Shown one piece after another: positions 52,246-61,228 of a stretch of 64,000 nt of DNA (the stretch's first letter is position 1; every line of letters starts with the position of its first letter). The stretch is from assembly GCF_004123835.1 (NCBI RefSeq), contig NZ_MZMU01000024.1, positions 124,001 to 188,000 of the forward strand, written 5' to 3'. A program made the translations under genes and the position numbers. The DNA is from Rhizobium leguminosarum (lineage in GTDB: Bacteria; Pseudomonadota; Alphaproteobacteria; Rhizobiales; Rhizobiaceae). The notes below the pieces were generated by a model. The model ran no database searches. It was not told the DNA's origin and saw nothing but the letters and a program-made list of their open reading frames with translations.

Positions 52246-53478
52246 TCAGTCGTCGGCGCCGTGATTGGCGATCATCATCGCCTCGAAGGCCAGACGTTCG
52301 GTCTTGCGCATGCGTTCCGATTCCGATTTCAGCTGGCCGCAGGCGGCAAGAATGTCGCGGCCGCGCGGCGTGCGGATCGGCGAGGCATAACCTGCCGAAT
52401 TGATGAAATCGGCAAACTTCTCGATCTGCTCCCAGTCGGAACACTGATAATTGGTGCCGGGCCAGGGATTGAACGGAATGAGGTTGATCTTCGCCGGCAC
52501 GCCCTTCAAGAGCTTGATCAGCCCCTTGGCGTCTTCCAGGCTGTCGTTGACATCCTTCAGCATCACATATTCGAAGGTGATGCGCCGCGCGTTCGAAAGG
52601 CCCGGATAGGTCCGGCAGGCTTCGATCAGCTCCTTCAGCGGGTACTTCTTGTTGATCGGCACCAGAATGTCGCGCAGATCGTCGCGCACCGCATGCAGCG
52701 AAATCGCCAGCATGACGCCGATCTCCTCGCCGGTGCGGAAGATCTCCGGCACGACGCCAGAGGTGGAAAGCGTCACGCGGCGCCTGGACAGCGACAGGCC
52801 GTCACCATCCGTGGCGATCAGCAATGCCTGCTTGACGGCATCGAAGTTATAGAGCGGCTCACCCATGCCCATCATGACGATGTTGCTGACCTTGCGGCCC
52901 TCGGCAGGCATGATCGTACCCTGCGGCGCCTCACGGTCCGGAAAGTCCCCAAGCCGGTCGCGGGCGAGCAGCAGCTGTGAAAGAATTTCTTCCGCCGTCA
53001 GGTTGCGCACCAGACGCTGTGTCCCGGTATGACAGAAGGAACAGGTGAGCGTGCAGCCGACCTGGCTTGAGATACAGAGCGTGCCGCGGCCCTCTTCCGG
53101 AATGTAGACGGCCTCGATCTCGACGGGACGCCCGGCGCCCCGCGGCGGAAAGCGCAGCAGCCATTTGCGCGTGCCGTCGTTCGAAACCTGCTCCTCGACG
53201 ATCTCGGGACGTGCGATGGTGAAATGCTGCTTCAGCATCTCCCGCATGTCCTTGGCGACATTCGTCATATGGTCGAAGTCGGAGACGCCGCGCACATAGA
53301 TCCAGTTCCACAGCTGCGAGACGCGCATCTTGATCTGCTTCTCGGCCACACCCTTTTCCCGGAGTGCCGCCCCCATCTCCTCGCGCGACAGCCCGATCAG
53401 GGAAGGCTTCTCGAGGTTAGCGGACGTGCGCGCCTGCGGCTTGGTGACAACGATCGCATCCATGACGGACATAGGCAT
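52246..53478 (-). CDS. rlmN: 23S rRNA (adenine-2503-C2)/tRNA-A37 methyltransferase
   Basis: A 410-residue radical SAM enzyme. The cluster motif CTLTCSFC is in SQVGCTLTCSFCHTGTQRL, the conserved GMGEPLYNFD follows, and the C-terminal CGQL cysteine is in ILAACGQLKSES. It methylates A2503 of 23S rRNA and A37 of some tRNAs. The first codons MPMSVMDAI allow starts at 53478, 53472 or 53463. Confidence 0.96.
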   Translation of the reverse strand: MPMSVMDAIVVTKPQARTSANLEKPSLIGLSREEMGAALREKGVAEKQIKMRVSQLWNWIYVRGVSDFDHMTNVAKDMREMLKQHFTIARPEIVEEQVSNDGTRKWLLRFPPRGAGRPVEIEAVYIPEEGRGTLCISSQVGCTLTCSFCHTGTQRLVRNLTAEEILSQLLLARDRLGDFPDREAPQGTIMPAEGRKVSNIVMMGMGEPLYNFDAVKQALLIATDGDGLSLSRRRVTLSTSGVVPEIFRTGEEIGVMLAISLHAVRDDLRDILVPINKKYPLKELIEACRTYPGLSNARRITFEYVMLKDVNDSLEDAKGLIKLLKGVPAKINLIPFNPWPGTNYQCSDWEQIEKFADFINSAGYASPIRTPRGRDILAACGQLKSESERMRKTERLAFEAMMIANHGADD

Positions 53479-53671
53479 TCATCCCGATTTCAAACATGTG
53501 GCTGCTCCTCGCAACCCCGCGGACTTCAGCGGTAAGCCGGAAGACCTGCGGGCGCATGACAGCACATCGGCAGAAGTTGAATGGCGGAACGGCGACTGAA
53601 ATCGCGATCTGTCCGCTGTTGGCGCCGGCTTTAGCATCATTTTGCCCGCGCGTCACCATAGATGGAAACGG

Positions 53672-53698
53672 CATGGGCCGGCGCAAGGCCGGCCCATG
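53672..53698 (-). terminator. hairpin downstream of ialB
   Basis: CATGGGCCGGC and GCCGGCCCATG form a perfect 11-bp stem with loop GCAAG, 24 nt after the ialB stop. Only three T (CCGTTTCC) follow on the minus strand. Confidence 0.6.
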
Positions 53699-53722
53699 AA
53701 ACTCTTCGGCCTAAAGGACCGC

Positions 53723-54232
53723 TTACTTGCAGGTTTCGATCTGCTTCAGCGCAGCCGAGATGCCCGAGAGCGAATAGCTGTAGGAGGTGCCGGTGCCCTT
53801 GCGCGAAACGGCATTGACCGTCATCGAATGACCGGTCTTCATCGCCGCGACGAGGGCTGGCTCCTGCGCCGCATTCTCGACCCAGCCGGCCTTGTCCTTG
53901 GTGAACATCACGAAGGTCTTGTTGTCGATGACGACGTTGATCTTCGAATTTTCCTTGACCGTGTAGCCCATCATCGCCTGCGGTTCGTAGGAGATGTTCT
54001 GGCCCGGACGCTGCGAGACGATGAAGAAATTGTCGCCGTGGTCGACGCTTGCCGGCTGCTTTGCCGTCGGAACGGACAGCACGTAGCAGACGGTGCTGTT
54101 GCCCGACTTGTAGGAGTAGGCGCCCCATGCCTGGAACTGCTGGATGCGGTTCGGCGCGGCCTGCTGCGCTGTCGCAACTCCGGCCATGACGAGGGTGAGT
54201 GCGAGAGCGGATACGATACTTTTTACAAACAT
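53723..54232 (-). CDS. ialB: invasion-associated locus B family protein
   Basis: A 169-residue secreted protein starting MFVKSIVSALALTLVMAGVATAQ, with a Sec signal cleaved after ATA. The IalB pattern follows: FQAWGAYSYKSGNSTVCYVLSVPT, NFFIVSQRPG and FVMFTKDKAGWVENAAQEPALVAAMKTG. AGGAA precedes the start. Homologues are periplasmic or surface proteins, first known from Bartonella erythrocyte invasion; in rhizobia the role is unknown. Confidence 0.9.
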   Translation of the reverse strand: MFVKSIVSALALTLVMAGVATAQQAAPNRIQQFQAWGAYSYKSGNSTVCYVLSVPTAKQPASVDHGDNFFIVSQRPGQNISYEPQAMMGYTVKENSKINVVIDNKTFVMFTKDKAGWVENAAQEPALVAAMKTGHSMTVNAVSRKGTGTSYSYSLSGISAALKQIETCK

Positions 54233-54568
54233 GGATTCCTGCCGGTTCTTGCGATTCAAGGCCCGAAGCGATCATAGCGGGCGCCGCATAATCACGATCT
54301 GCTTTATTTTGACTTAATTCAGGTTACCAAATGGTCAACAATAGCTGCGATTTGTATCTGCCTGTGTCATTTCAGCTCGAGTGTCAATTTTCGTCCCTTT
54401 GACGGTATCGGCCGCGACACCGTGCCCCGATGGCACTGGCCGTCCGTTCGGCTGAATTTAAGACACAAAGATTCAGGCAAGAGTTTGACCTTTCCAAAAT
54501 CCGTTGTACCTCAGTAAGACTTGGAAATCCGGGACGAAATTATTGCCGCAGGGGGCTGGTGAGGAGAT
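54233..54568. other. intergenic region between ialB and the ECF sigma gene
   Basis: This 336-bp divergent promoter region is AT-rich near 54295-54350 (GCTTTATTTTGACTTAATTC and following). A short plus-strand frame starting at 54430 has no features of a gene. No clear ECF promoter pair was found. Confidence 0.5.
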
Positions 54569-55129
54569 ATGGATGCCGAGGAAAGACAGCGTTTCGCTGC
54601 CCTCGCGAAGGCCGTCGCGGACGATCGCGACCAGCAGGCCTTTTCCATCCTGTTCGACTATTTCGCACCCCGCCTGAAGGCCTGGCTGATGCGCCAGAGG
54701 ATGACATCAGGCGAGGCCGAGGAACTGGTCCAGGAGATCATGATCGTTCTTTGGCACAAGGCAGAGCTCTACGATGCCACGCGATCTTCCCTCTCGACCT
54801 GGCTTTTCCGCATTGCCCGCAACCGCCGCATCGACATGCAGCGCCGCGCCAATACCCGCGTCTTCGATGAGACTGATCCGGCCCTGCAGCCGCCGGCCGA
54901 TATCGGCGCGGAAGAAATCATCGCCAATGACGATCGCGACGCCAAGATACGCGCCGCCGTCGGTCAATTGCCGGAGGAACAGCGCGACATGCTGCGCGCC
55001 GCCTTCTTCCTCGGTCAATCGCATTCGGAGATCGCCGAATCAACCGGGCTGCCGCTCGGCACGGTGAAGTCACGTATCCGGCTTGCCTTCGGCAAGCTCC
55101 GCAAGGTGCTGGAACGCGAAATCGCCTGA
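54569..55129 (+). CDS. ECF sigma factor (ECF11/RpoE-like)
   Basis: A 186-residue sigma-70 family protein with region 2 (FSILFDYFAPRLKAWLMRQR, EELVQEIMIVLWHKAELYD, STWLFRIARNRRIDMQRR) and region 4 (LPEEQRDMLRAAFFLGQSHSEIAESTGLPL and GTVKSRIRLAFGKLRKVLE). The region 4 wording resembles ECF11 factors, which are normally followed by a ChrR zinc anti-sigma gene. Here a palindromic repeat begins 2 bp after the stop and no anti-sigma gene follows. GAGGAG precedes the start. Confidence 0.9.
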   Translation: MDAEERQRFAALAKAVADDRDQQAFSILFDYFAPRLKAWLMRQRMTSGEAEELVQEIMIVLWHKAELYDATRSSLSTWLFRIARNRRIDMQRRANTRVFDETDPALQPPADIGAEEIIANDDRDAKIRAAVGQLPEEQRDMLRAAFFLGQSHSEIAESTGLPLGTVKSRIRLAFGKLRKVLEREIA

Positions 55130-55130
55130 T

Positions 55131-55211
55131 GCAATGTCGCCCAAAAGTGTGCAGCGGTTTTGGGAGGACGACACGCATGAAACAAGCGGTCGCATCCCGG
55201 TTGGACGCGAC
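55131..55211. repeat. A-block (and degenerate B-block) repeat after the ECF sigma gene
   Basis: GCAATGTCGCCCAAAAGTGT through GGTTTTGGGAGGACGACACGC is an A-block copy, followed by a degenerate B-block-like stretch (GCGGTCGCATCCCGG ... CGCGTTAAA). It starts within 2 bp of the sigma-factor stop codon. Confidence 0.65.
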
Positions 55212-55216
55212 ACGCG

Positions 55217-55609
55217 TTAAATCGTCTTCATCGCTTCTTCCGGCCGATCGGCGAGAACGCGGTCGGCCGCTTCGTAGTGGCTCGGCCGGATGTGGCCGCG
55301 CACCATGGCGAAGGCCGCCGAAAGCACGGCGATGTCGTCGGAAAAGCCGATGACGGCGAAAATATCCGGGATCATGTCGACCGGCATGACGAAATAGGCG
55401 AGTGCCGCAAGCAGCACGCCGCGCACCTTCGTTGGCGTCTGCGAATCGAGCGCACAATAGAAACCGGCGACGACATCGCGCGAGAACGGGATCTGCCGCA
55501 CCGCCCGCCGGAACGTCGGCCAGAATTTCTGCCTTACGGTTTTCTCGCGCCGGCTCTGGGTGTCCTCGTCGCCCGGCAAGAGGATTTCCCCGAATTTGAC
55601 CTCGTCCAT
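55217..55609 (-). CDS. DUF1232 (YkvA) family membrane protein
   Basis: A 130-residue protein starting MDEVKFGEILLPGDEDTQSRR. The DUF1232 core is FYCALDSQTPTKVRGVLLAALAYFVMPVDMIPDIFAVIGFSDDIAVL, with one or two membrane helices. Function unknown. AAGGG lies about 8 bp before the start at 55609; the 18-codon longer frame has no similarity. Confidence 0.87.
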   Translation of the reverse strand: MDEVKFGEILLPGDEDTQSRREKTVRQKFWPTFRRAVRQIPFSRDVVAGFYCALDSQTPTKVRGVLLAALAYFVMPVDMIPDIFAVIGFSDDIAVLSAAFAMVRGHIRPSHYEAADRVLADRPEEAMKTI

Positions 55610-55675
55610 CCCTGCATCCCTTTCGTCCAAGCGAACATATGGTGATGGCGCTTCGGCTTTCAATCGGCCCCGCTT

Positions 55676-55981
55676 TCAATCGATACGGCGCGCCGCAGCC
55701 TTCTCCATGGCTTTGGCGAGCTTGAAATCCAGCTCCGTCAGCCCGCCGGCATCATGCGTGTTCAGCGTCACATCCACCCTGGAATAGACATTGAACCATT
55801 CGGGATGGTGGTTGAGCTTCTCGGCCGCAAGTGCTGCCTCCGTCATGAAGCCGAAAGCCTCGATGAAATTTGCGAACTTGAACGTCTTCGATATCGAAGA
55901 ACTCGCATCATTGAGCGCCCAGCCTGCAAGCTCGGCCAGTTCCGCCTCGGCCGCCGCCCGTTCCAGTCTTTCCCGTTTCAT
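55676..55981 (-). CDS. phhB: 4a-hydroxytetrahydrobiopterin dehydratase (pterin-4-alpha-carbinolamine dehydratase)
   Basis: A 101-residue protein with the PCD signature EKLNHHPEWFNVYSRVDVTLNTHDAGGLTELD, including the two active-site histidines in NHHPEW and the later THD. It dehydrates the 4a-hydroxypterin made by aromatic amino-acid hydroxylases, or recycles molybdopterin-type products. It is divergent from the phosphatase gene, with 33 bp between start codons. Confidence 0.93.
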   Translation of the reverse strand: MKRERLERAAAEAELAELAGWALNDASSSISKTFKFANFIEAFGFMTEAALAAEKLNHHPEWFNVYSRVDVTLNTHDAGGLTELDFKLAKAMEKAAARRID

Positions 55982-56014
55982 GCCATGGTCCTCTTCTCTG
56001 TCGACAGGTTACCG

Positions 56015-56515
56015 ATGAAACGCATCAGCATCCTCTTCGTTTGCATGGGCAATATATGCCGTTCTCCGCTCGCGGAGGGAATTTTTGGCCATCTCGTCGC
56101 CAAGGCAGGCTTGACCGGCGGTTTTACGGTCGATTCCGCCGGCACCGGCGGCTGGCATGAAGGCGAGCCGCCCGACCGGCGTTCGATCGCCACCGCGAAA
56201 AGTCACGGCATCGACATATCGGGACAGCGCGCCCGCCGCGTCCAGCCGAGGGATTTCAGGGATTTCGATCTGATCCTCGCCATGGACCGCGACAACCTGG
56301 CGGCTCTTAGCAAGAGCGCACCGCCTGGGGCGAATATCCGTCTCTTTGGTGATATCGCGCTGGGAACCGGAGAGGATATCCCCCATCCCTATTATGGCGG
56401 CCCAGGTGGTTTCGAGCTGGTCTACACCAGGCTCTTGACCGGCTGCAGCAGCCTGCTCGAAACGCTGGGCGTCGAGCGCGCCTCGTGCAGCGGGAATACT
56501 TCCTCGGTGAGGTAA
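56015..56515 (+). CDS. low-molecular-weight protein tyrosine phosphatase, catalytic Asp replaced
   Basis: A 166-residue protein starting MKRISILFVCMGNICRSPLAEG. The P-loop C-x5-R is Cys10 to Arg16, as in active enzymes. The general-acid loop reads EDIPHPYYGG, so residue 124 is His where LMW-PTPs have Asp (DPYYGG). This should weaken or abolish normal catalysis, or change substrate range. The 3' end overlaps the convergent thpR gene by 94 bp. Confidence 0.92.
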   Translation: MKRISILFVCMGNICRSPLAEGIFGHLVAKAGLTGGFTVDSAGTGGWHEGEPPDRRSIATAKSHGIDISGQRARRVQPRDFRDFDLILAMDRDNLAALSKSAPPGANIRLFGDIALGTGEDIPHPYYGGPGGFELVYTRLLTGCSSLLETLGVERASCSGNTSSVR

Positions 56516-57015
56516 GGCCCGCCACCGACCGATTCGCGCGACGAAAGCAGCACGAAGCGCGGCGCGGTGAACGTTGAAGTATGGAAGTTACCGCGCCCCG
56601 CCAGATATTGCACGACATCATCGAGCCGCGAGGACTTGAGCCGCGCCAGCGTTACATGCGGCATGAATTTGCGGGGATCGGGCGGCAGGCCGATGCGCTG
56701 GCAGATGCGCTCGATCTCGCCCTGCAGCGCATGCATTTCAGGCGATTGCGAGACGCCGGCCCAAACCGAGTGCGGCTTCTTCGATCCGAACGAACCGATG
56801 CCTTCGAGGCGGAACTGGAATTCCGGTCGGTCGATCCGGTCGAGGCGTTCAACGATTTCATCGGCCGTCCGGCCATCGACATCACCGATGAAGCGCAGGG
56901 TGATGTGGTAATTCTCCACATCGATCCATCGTGCTCCGGGGAGGCCACCGCGCAGCAATGAAAGACTCATCGCCGCATTGCGCGGAATTTCGAGGGCGGT
57001 AAACAGTCTCGGCAT
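56422..57015 (-). CDS. thpR: RNA 2',3'-cyclic phosphodiesterase
   Basis: A 197-residue 2H-phosphoesterase starting MPRLFTALEIPRNAAMSLSLL. The two catalytic His-x-Thr motifs are YHITLRFIGD and PHVTLARLK. It hydrolyses 2',3'-cyclic phosphate ends of RNA. GGGGAG precedes the start. Its last 94 bp overlap the end of the phosphatase gene on the other strand. Confidence 0.93.
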   Translation of the reverse strand: MPRLFTALEIPRNAAMSLSLLRGGLPGARWIDVENYHITLRFIGDVDGRTADEIVERLDRIDRPEFQFRLEGIGSFGSKKPHSVWAGVSQSPEMHALQGEIERICQRIGLPPDPRKFMPHVTLARLKSSRLDDVVQYLAGRGNFHTSTFTAPRFVLLSSRESVGGGPYLTEEVFPLHEARSTPSVSSRLLQPVKSLV

Positions 57016-57083
57016 CACGAGCACTCCCCGAATCTTTTGCAGGTGCTCACACGGAATCATGCAATCAACAACCGCGCAAGCCC

Positions 57084-57728
57084 CTAATTCTTCACAGAAG
57101 AAATCGCTTCGACGAAATTTGTGACAGCAGGCTCCATCTTTTCGACCATGACGTCGACACCTCTCGCATTTGGATGCATGCCGTCTTCGAGCTTCAACTC
57201 AGCCTCCAGCGCGACGCCGTCGAGGAAGAAGGCATAGAGGGGAAGCCCATGTTTTTCCGAAAGCTTCTGATAGATCGGGTTGAATCGTGCGGCATAATCC
57301 GCTCCCATGTTCGGCGGCGCTATGATACCGGCGAGCAGCACGGCAATCCCGCGCTCCTTTAGCCGGGTAATCATCTGATCGAGATTCTTCTCGCTCTCCT
57401 CCGGCGGGATACCACGCAACGCATCATTGGCGCCCAGTTCGAGAATGACCCCATCGGTGCCGTCGGGTACCGACCAGTCGATGCGTGCAAGGCCCCCTGT
57501 CGTCGTGTCGCCGGAGACCCCGGCATTGGCGATGGTGACATCGAGCCCCTTCGCCTTCAGGGCCGCCTGCAGCTTTTCCGGAAAGCCGTCGCCGAGCGGC
57601 AATTGATAGCCCGCCATCAAACTATCCCCAAAACCGACGAGATTGATCGTCCGGGCATTGGCTGCAGTGGCAAGGATCAGCGAGACGGCGATGACGGTGA
57701 ATTGAAGGGCGGCAACTTTAAATCTCAT
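57084..57728 (-). CDS. GDSL-family arylesterase/acyl-CoA thioesterase, secreted
   Basis: A 214-residue SGNH hydrolase with a Sec signal (MRFKVAALQFTVIAVSLILATAANA), the catalytic-Ser GDSLMAGYQ, the block III GAND motif in ELGANDALRGI and the Asp-x2-His in EDGMHPNARG. It resembles E. coli TesA and acts in the periplasm on esters or thioesters. Divergent from the LolD-like ABC pair, as in E. coli tesA/ybbA-ybbP. Confidence 0.92.
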   Translation of the reverse strand: MRFKVAALQFTVIAVSLILATAANARTINLVGFGDSLMAGYQLPLGDGFPEKLQAALKAKGLDVTIANAGVSGDTTTGGLARIDWSVPDGTDGVILELGANDALRGIPPEESEKNLDQMITRLKERGIAVLLAGIIAPPNMGADYAARFNPIYQKLSEKHGLPLYAFFLDGVALEAELKLEDGMHPNARGVDVMVEKMEPAVTNFVEAISSVKN

Positions 57729-57800
57729 GCTAGCTTCCCTAGATTGGCGAAGTGCCGTTATGCGGCCTTTCGATTACCGACTTATATAGGGCGATTTCTG

Positions 57801-58508
57801 TTGGCAAAAACCATTATCGAGTTGAAGGGCGCCGATCTGACCCTTGGCAGCGCAGCCGCCTCCGTCCATGTGCTGAAGGGCATCGATCTCGATATTGCGG
57901 CCGGCGAATCCGTCGGCATCGTCGGCCCTTCCGGTTCCGGCAAATCCACCCTGCTGATGGTGCTTGCCGGGCTGGAAAGGCTCGACAGCGGCGAGATCAA
58001 CATCAATGACACGCCGCTCCATAGCCTCAGCGAGGACCAGGTCGCCGATTTCCGCGGCCGCAACATCGGCATCGTCTTCCAGTCTTTTCACCTGATCGCC
58101 AACATGACGGCGCTGGAAAACGTCGCCGTGCCGCTCGAGCTCGCCAATGTCGCCAACGCCTTCGAGATCGCTCATCGCGAGCTGAAATCGGTCGGCCTCG
58201 GCGAACGGCTGAACCACTATCCCGGTCAGCTTTCCGGCGGTGAACAGCAGCGCGTGGCGATTGCCAGGGCGCTCGCCCCCTCGCCTGCCCTGCTGATCGC
58301 CGACGAGCCGACCGGCAATCTCGACACCGAGACCGGCCGCCAGATCGCCGACCTTCTGTTCTCCAAGCAGGCCGAACGCGGCACGACCCTACTTCTCGTC
58401 ACCCACGACGTCTCGCTTGCAAACCGATGCTCGCGCCAGATTCGCGTCCGCTCCGGCAGGATCGAAGGCGACAGCGCCGCCCGCCGCAGCGAAGCGGCGA
58501 TCGCATGA
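57801..58508 (+). CDS. LolD/YbbA-like ABC transporter ATPase
   Basis: A 235-residue ATPase. The start is a TTG at 57801, giving (M)AKTIIELKGADLTLGSAA; the upstream open frame reads through the divergent promoter. Walker A is GPSGSGKST, the signature LSGGEQQRVAIARAL and Walker B ALLIADEPTGNLD. It partners the FtsX-like permease and probably extracts or exports lipids or hydrophobic compounds. Its stop overlaps the permease start (ATGA). Confidence 0.92.
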   Translation: MAKTIIELKGADLTLGSAAASVHVLKGIDLDIAAGESVGIVGPSGSGKSTLLMVLAGLERLDSGEININDTPLHSLSEDQVADFRGRNIGIVFQSFHLIANMTALENVAVPLELANVANAFEIAHRELKSVGLGERLNHYPGQLSGGEQQRVAIARALAPSPALLIADEPTGNLDTETGRQIADLLFSKQAERGTTLLLVTHDVSLANRCSRQIRVRSGRIEGDSAARRSEAAIA

Positions 58509-61048
58509 GGATCATCACGCCACGCGTCTCGCTCGCTTTTCGCCTGGCGCTGCGCGAGCTGCGCGGCGGCATCCGCGGCTTCTATATCTTCCTTGCCTGC
58601 ATCGCGCTCGGCACCGGCGCGATTGCCGCCGTCAATTCCGTTTCGCAGTCGATCACCGACACGATCGCCTCGCAGGGACAGGAACTGCTGGCCGGCGACG
58701 TCCGCTTCGAACTCAACAACCGCGAAGCCACACCTCAGGAAATAGGTTTCCTCGAAGGCCTCGGCACCGTTTCGCTGTCAACAGGCCTGCGCTCGATGGC
58801 CCGCAAGCCCGACGGTTCCGATCAGGCGCTGGTCGAGGTCAAGGCCGTCGATGACGCCTACCCGCTCTACGGCAAGTTCGTCGCCGAGCCGGACTATCCG
58901 CTTGCAGCTCTGCTTTCGGGCCAAAGCGGCACCTATGGTGCGGTCGCAGCCCCACTGCTTCTCGATCGGCTCGGGCTTGCGGTCGGCGACGAATTGCTGC
59001 TCGGCAACGTCAAGCTCAGCATCACCGGCACGATGAAAACCGAGCCGGATGCACTGTCGGAAGGTTTTGGCTTTGCGCCGCGTCTGCTCGTCAGCCGCCA
59101 GGCGCTCCAAGCCTCCGGGCTGATCCAGACCGGAAGCCTGGTCGAACATGCCTATAAGATCCGGCTGGACGACAAGGGCGCGATGTCGGGCATCCAGGCG
59201 CGCGCCTCCAAGGAGTTTCCCTCCGCCGGCTGGGCGATCCGCACCAGCGACCGCGCCGCGCCCTCGCTCACCGAAAACATCACCCGCTTCTCGCAGTTCC
59301 TGACGCTGGTCGGCCTCACCGCGCTGATCGTCGGCGGCGTCGGTGTCGCCAATGCGGTGCGCGCCTTCCTCGATGCCAAGCGCACCACCATCGCCACCTT
59401 CAAATGTCTCGGCGCGCCGGCGCAGGTCGTCGTTCTGATCTATCTTTTCCAGATCGCCATCATCGCTCTCGGTGGCATCCTGATCGGCCTCGTCATCGGC
59501 GCCCTGTCGCCGATGCTCGCCGCGCAATTCCTGGCACATTTCCTGCCGGTCTCGACCGCGCCGACCCTTTATCCCGGCGCCCTGCTGCTTGCCACGCTCT
59601 TCGGCATTCTGACGACGCTCGCCTTCGCCATCCTGCCGCTCGGCCATGCCCGCGAAGTGCCGGCGACCGCACTCTTCCGCGAGCAGGGCTTCGAGGCCCG
59701 CCACCTGCCCTCCTGGCCCTACATCCTGCTTGCCGCCCTGTTCATGGCCGCCCTTGCCGGCCTTGCCATCCTCACCGCCTATGACCGCTTCATCGCCGTC
59801 GTCTTCGTCGGCGCGATCGTCTTCGCCTTCGTCGTCCTGCGCCTCGTCGCCGCCCTGATCGCCTGGCTCGCGCGCCGCAGCCCGCGCGTCAATTCGCCGG
59901 CGCTGCGGCTTGCGATCGGCAACATCCACCGCCCCGGCGCACTGACGCCCTCGGTCGTGCTCTCGCTCGGCCTTGGCCTGGCATTGCTGGTGACGCTGAC
60001 CCTGATCGACGGGAACCTGCGCCAGCAGCTGACCGGCCGCATGAACGAGGGTGCGCCGAACTTCTTCTTCGTCGATATCCAGAGCGCCGAGGTCGGTGCC
60101 TTCCGCGATCTCGTCCAGGGCCAAGCGCCCCAGGGCAAGCTCGTCGAAGTGCCGATGCTGCGCGGCCGGATCATCGCCTTCAACGGCGAGGACGTCACCA
60201 AGATGAACGTGCCGGCAGCCGGCCGCTGGGTGCTGAACGGCGATCGCGGCATCACCTATGCCCAAACCCTGCCGGAGAACGCCGCCGTCACCGAAGGCAA
60301 ATGGTGGGACAAGGATTACAGCGGCGAGCCGCTCGTCTCCTTCTCCTCGGAAGAGGCGCATGAGCTCGGCCTCAAGATCGGCGATACGGTGACCGTCAAC
60401 GTGCTCGGCCGCAACATCACGGCGAAGATCGCCAATCTGCGCCGCGTCGAGTGGGAATCGCTGTCGATCAATTTCGTCATGGTCTTCTCGCCGAATACCT
60501 TCCGCGGCGCCCCGCATGCGTGGCTCGCGACGCTGACCGATCCCTCTTCGACACCGGCCGAAGATGCGGCGATCCTGAAATCCGTCACCAACACCTATCC
60601 GACGATTACCAGTGTGCGCGTCAAGGACGCGATCGATATCGTCAACCAGCTGGTCGCACAGCTTGCGACCGCGATCCGCGCCGCAGCCTCGGTTGCCCTC
60701 ATCGCCTCGATCCTCGTCCTTGCCGGCGCGCTTGCCGCCGGAAACCGGGCGCGCACCCACGACGCGGTGGTGTTGAAGACGCTCGGCGCCACGCGCGCCA
60801 TGCTGATCCGCGCCTTCAGCTACGAATATCTGATCCTTGGGCTGGCGACCGCGATCTTCGCGCTGATCGCTGGCAGCGCCGCCGCCTGGTTCATCGTCGC
60901 CCGCATCATGCGCCTGCCCTCGGCCTTTCTGCCCGACGTGGCGGGACTGACGCTGGTGACCGCGCTCGTCCTCACCGTCGGCATCGGTCTTATCGGCACC
61001 TGGCGCATCCTTGGGCAGAAGGCGGCCCCCGTCTTGCGCGAGCTTTGA
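58505..61048 (+). CDS. FtsX-like ABC permease (YbbP family)
   Basis: An 847-residue permease starting MRIITPRVSLAFRLALRELRGG with about ten membrane helices and two FtsX domains (around residues 255-380 and 720-840). Periplasmic domains lie between helices 1 and 2 and in the middle. It is overlapped by 4 bp with the ATPase gene. The long opposite-strand open frame across it is a composition artefact. Confidence 0.92.
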   Translation: MRIITPRVSLAFRLALRELRGGIRGFYIFLACIALGTGAIAAVNSVSQSITDTIASQGQELLAGDVRFELNNREATPQEIGFLEGLGTVSLSTGLRSMARKPDGSDQALVEVKAVDDAYPLYGKFVAEPDYPLAALLSGQSGTYGAVAAPLLLDRLGLAVGDELLLGNVKLSITGTMKTEPDALSEGFGFAPRLLVSRQALQASGLIQTGSLVEHAYKIRLDDKGAMSGIQARASKEFPSAGWAIRTSDRAAPSLTENITRFSQFLTLVGLTALIVGGVGVANAVRAFLDAKRTTIATFKCLGAPAQVVVLIYLFQIAIIALGGILIGLVIGALSPMLAAQFLAHFLPVSTAPTLYPGALLLATLFGILTTLAFAILPLGHAREVPATALFREQGFEARHLPSWPYILLAALFMAALAGLAILTAYDRFIAVVFVGAIVFAFVVLRLVAALIAWLARRSPRVNSPALRLAIGNIHRPGALTPSVVLSLGLGLALLVTLTLIDGNLRQQLTGRMNEGAPNFFFVDIQSAEVGAFRDLVQGQAPQGKLVEVPMLRGRIIAFNGEDVTKMNVPAAGRWVLNGDRGITYAQTLPENAAVTEGKWWDKDYSGEPLVSFSSEEAHELGLKIGDTVTVNVLGRNITAKIANLRRVEWESLSINFVMVFSPNTFRGAPHAWLATLTDPSSTPAEDAAILKSVTNTYPTITSVRVKDAIDIVNQLVAQLATAIRAAASVALIASILVLAGALAAGNRARTHDAVVLKTLGATRAMLIRAFSYEYLILGLATAIFALIAGSAAAWFIVARIMRLPSAFLPDVAGLTLVTALVLTVGIGLIGTWRILGQKAAPVLREL

Positions 61049-61228
61049 CCGGCCAGCGGCACCCAAACCCTTCACCTTACGGCGATTTAACCAGCCGAGC
61101 CTTTGCAAGCCTCTTGTTTGCGATGCGCGAAAGCCTCATATTATCCACAGGCATGCTGGAGCTCCGCAGCGGCGCCCGGGTCGAAAACCCCGACACCGTA
61201 TCTCCATCGGAGCTTGTAAGAGGAAACT

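Noticed and set aside
58778..61108. 776-codon open frame opposite the FtsX-like permease
   Set aside because: The deduced protein is an Asp/Glu/Arg/Gly-rich complement of a membrane protein, typical of an antisense shadow.
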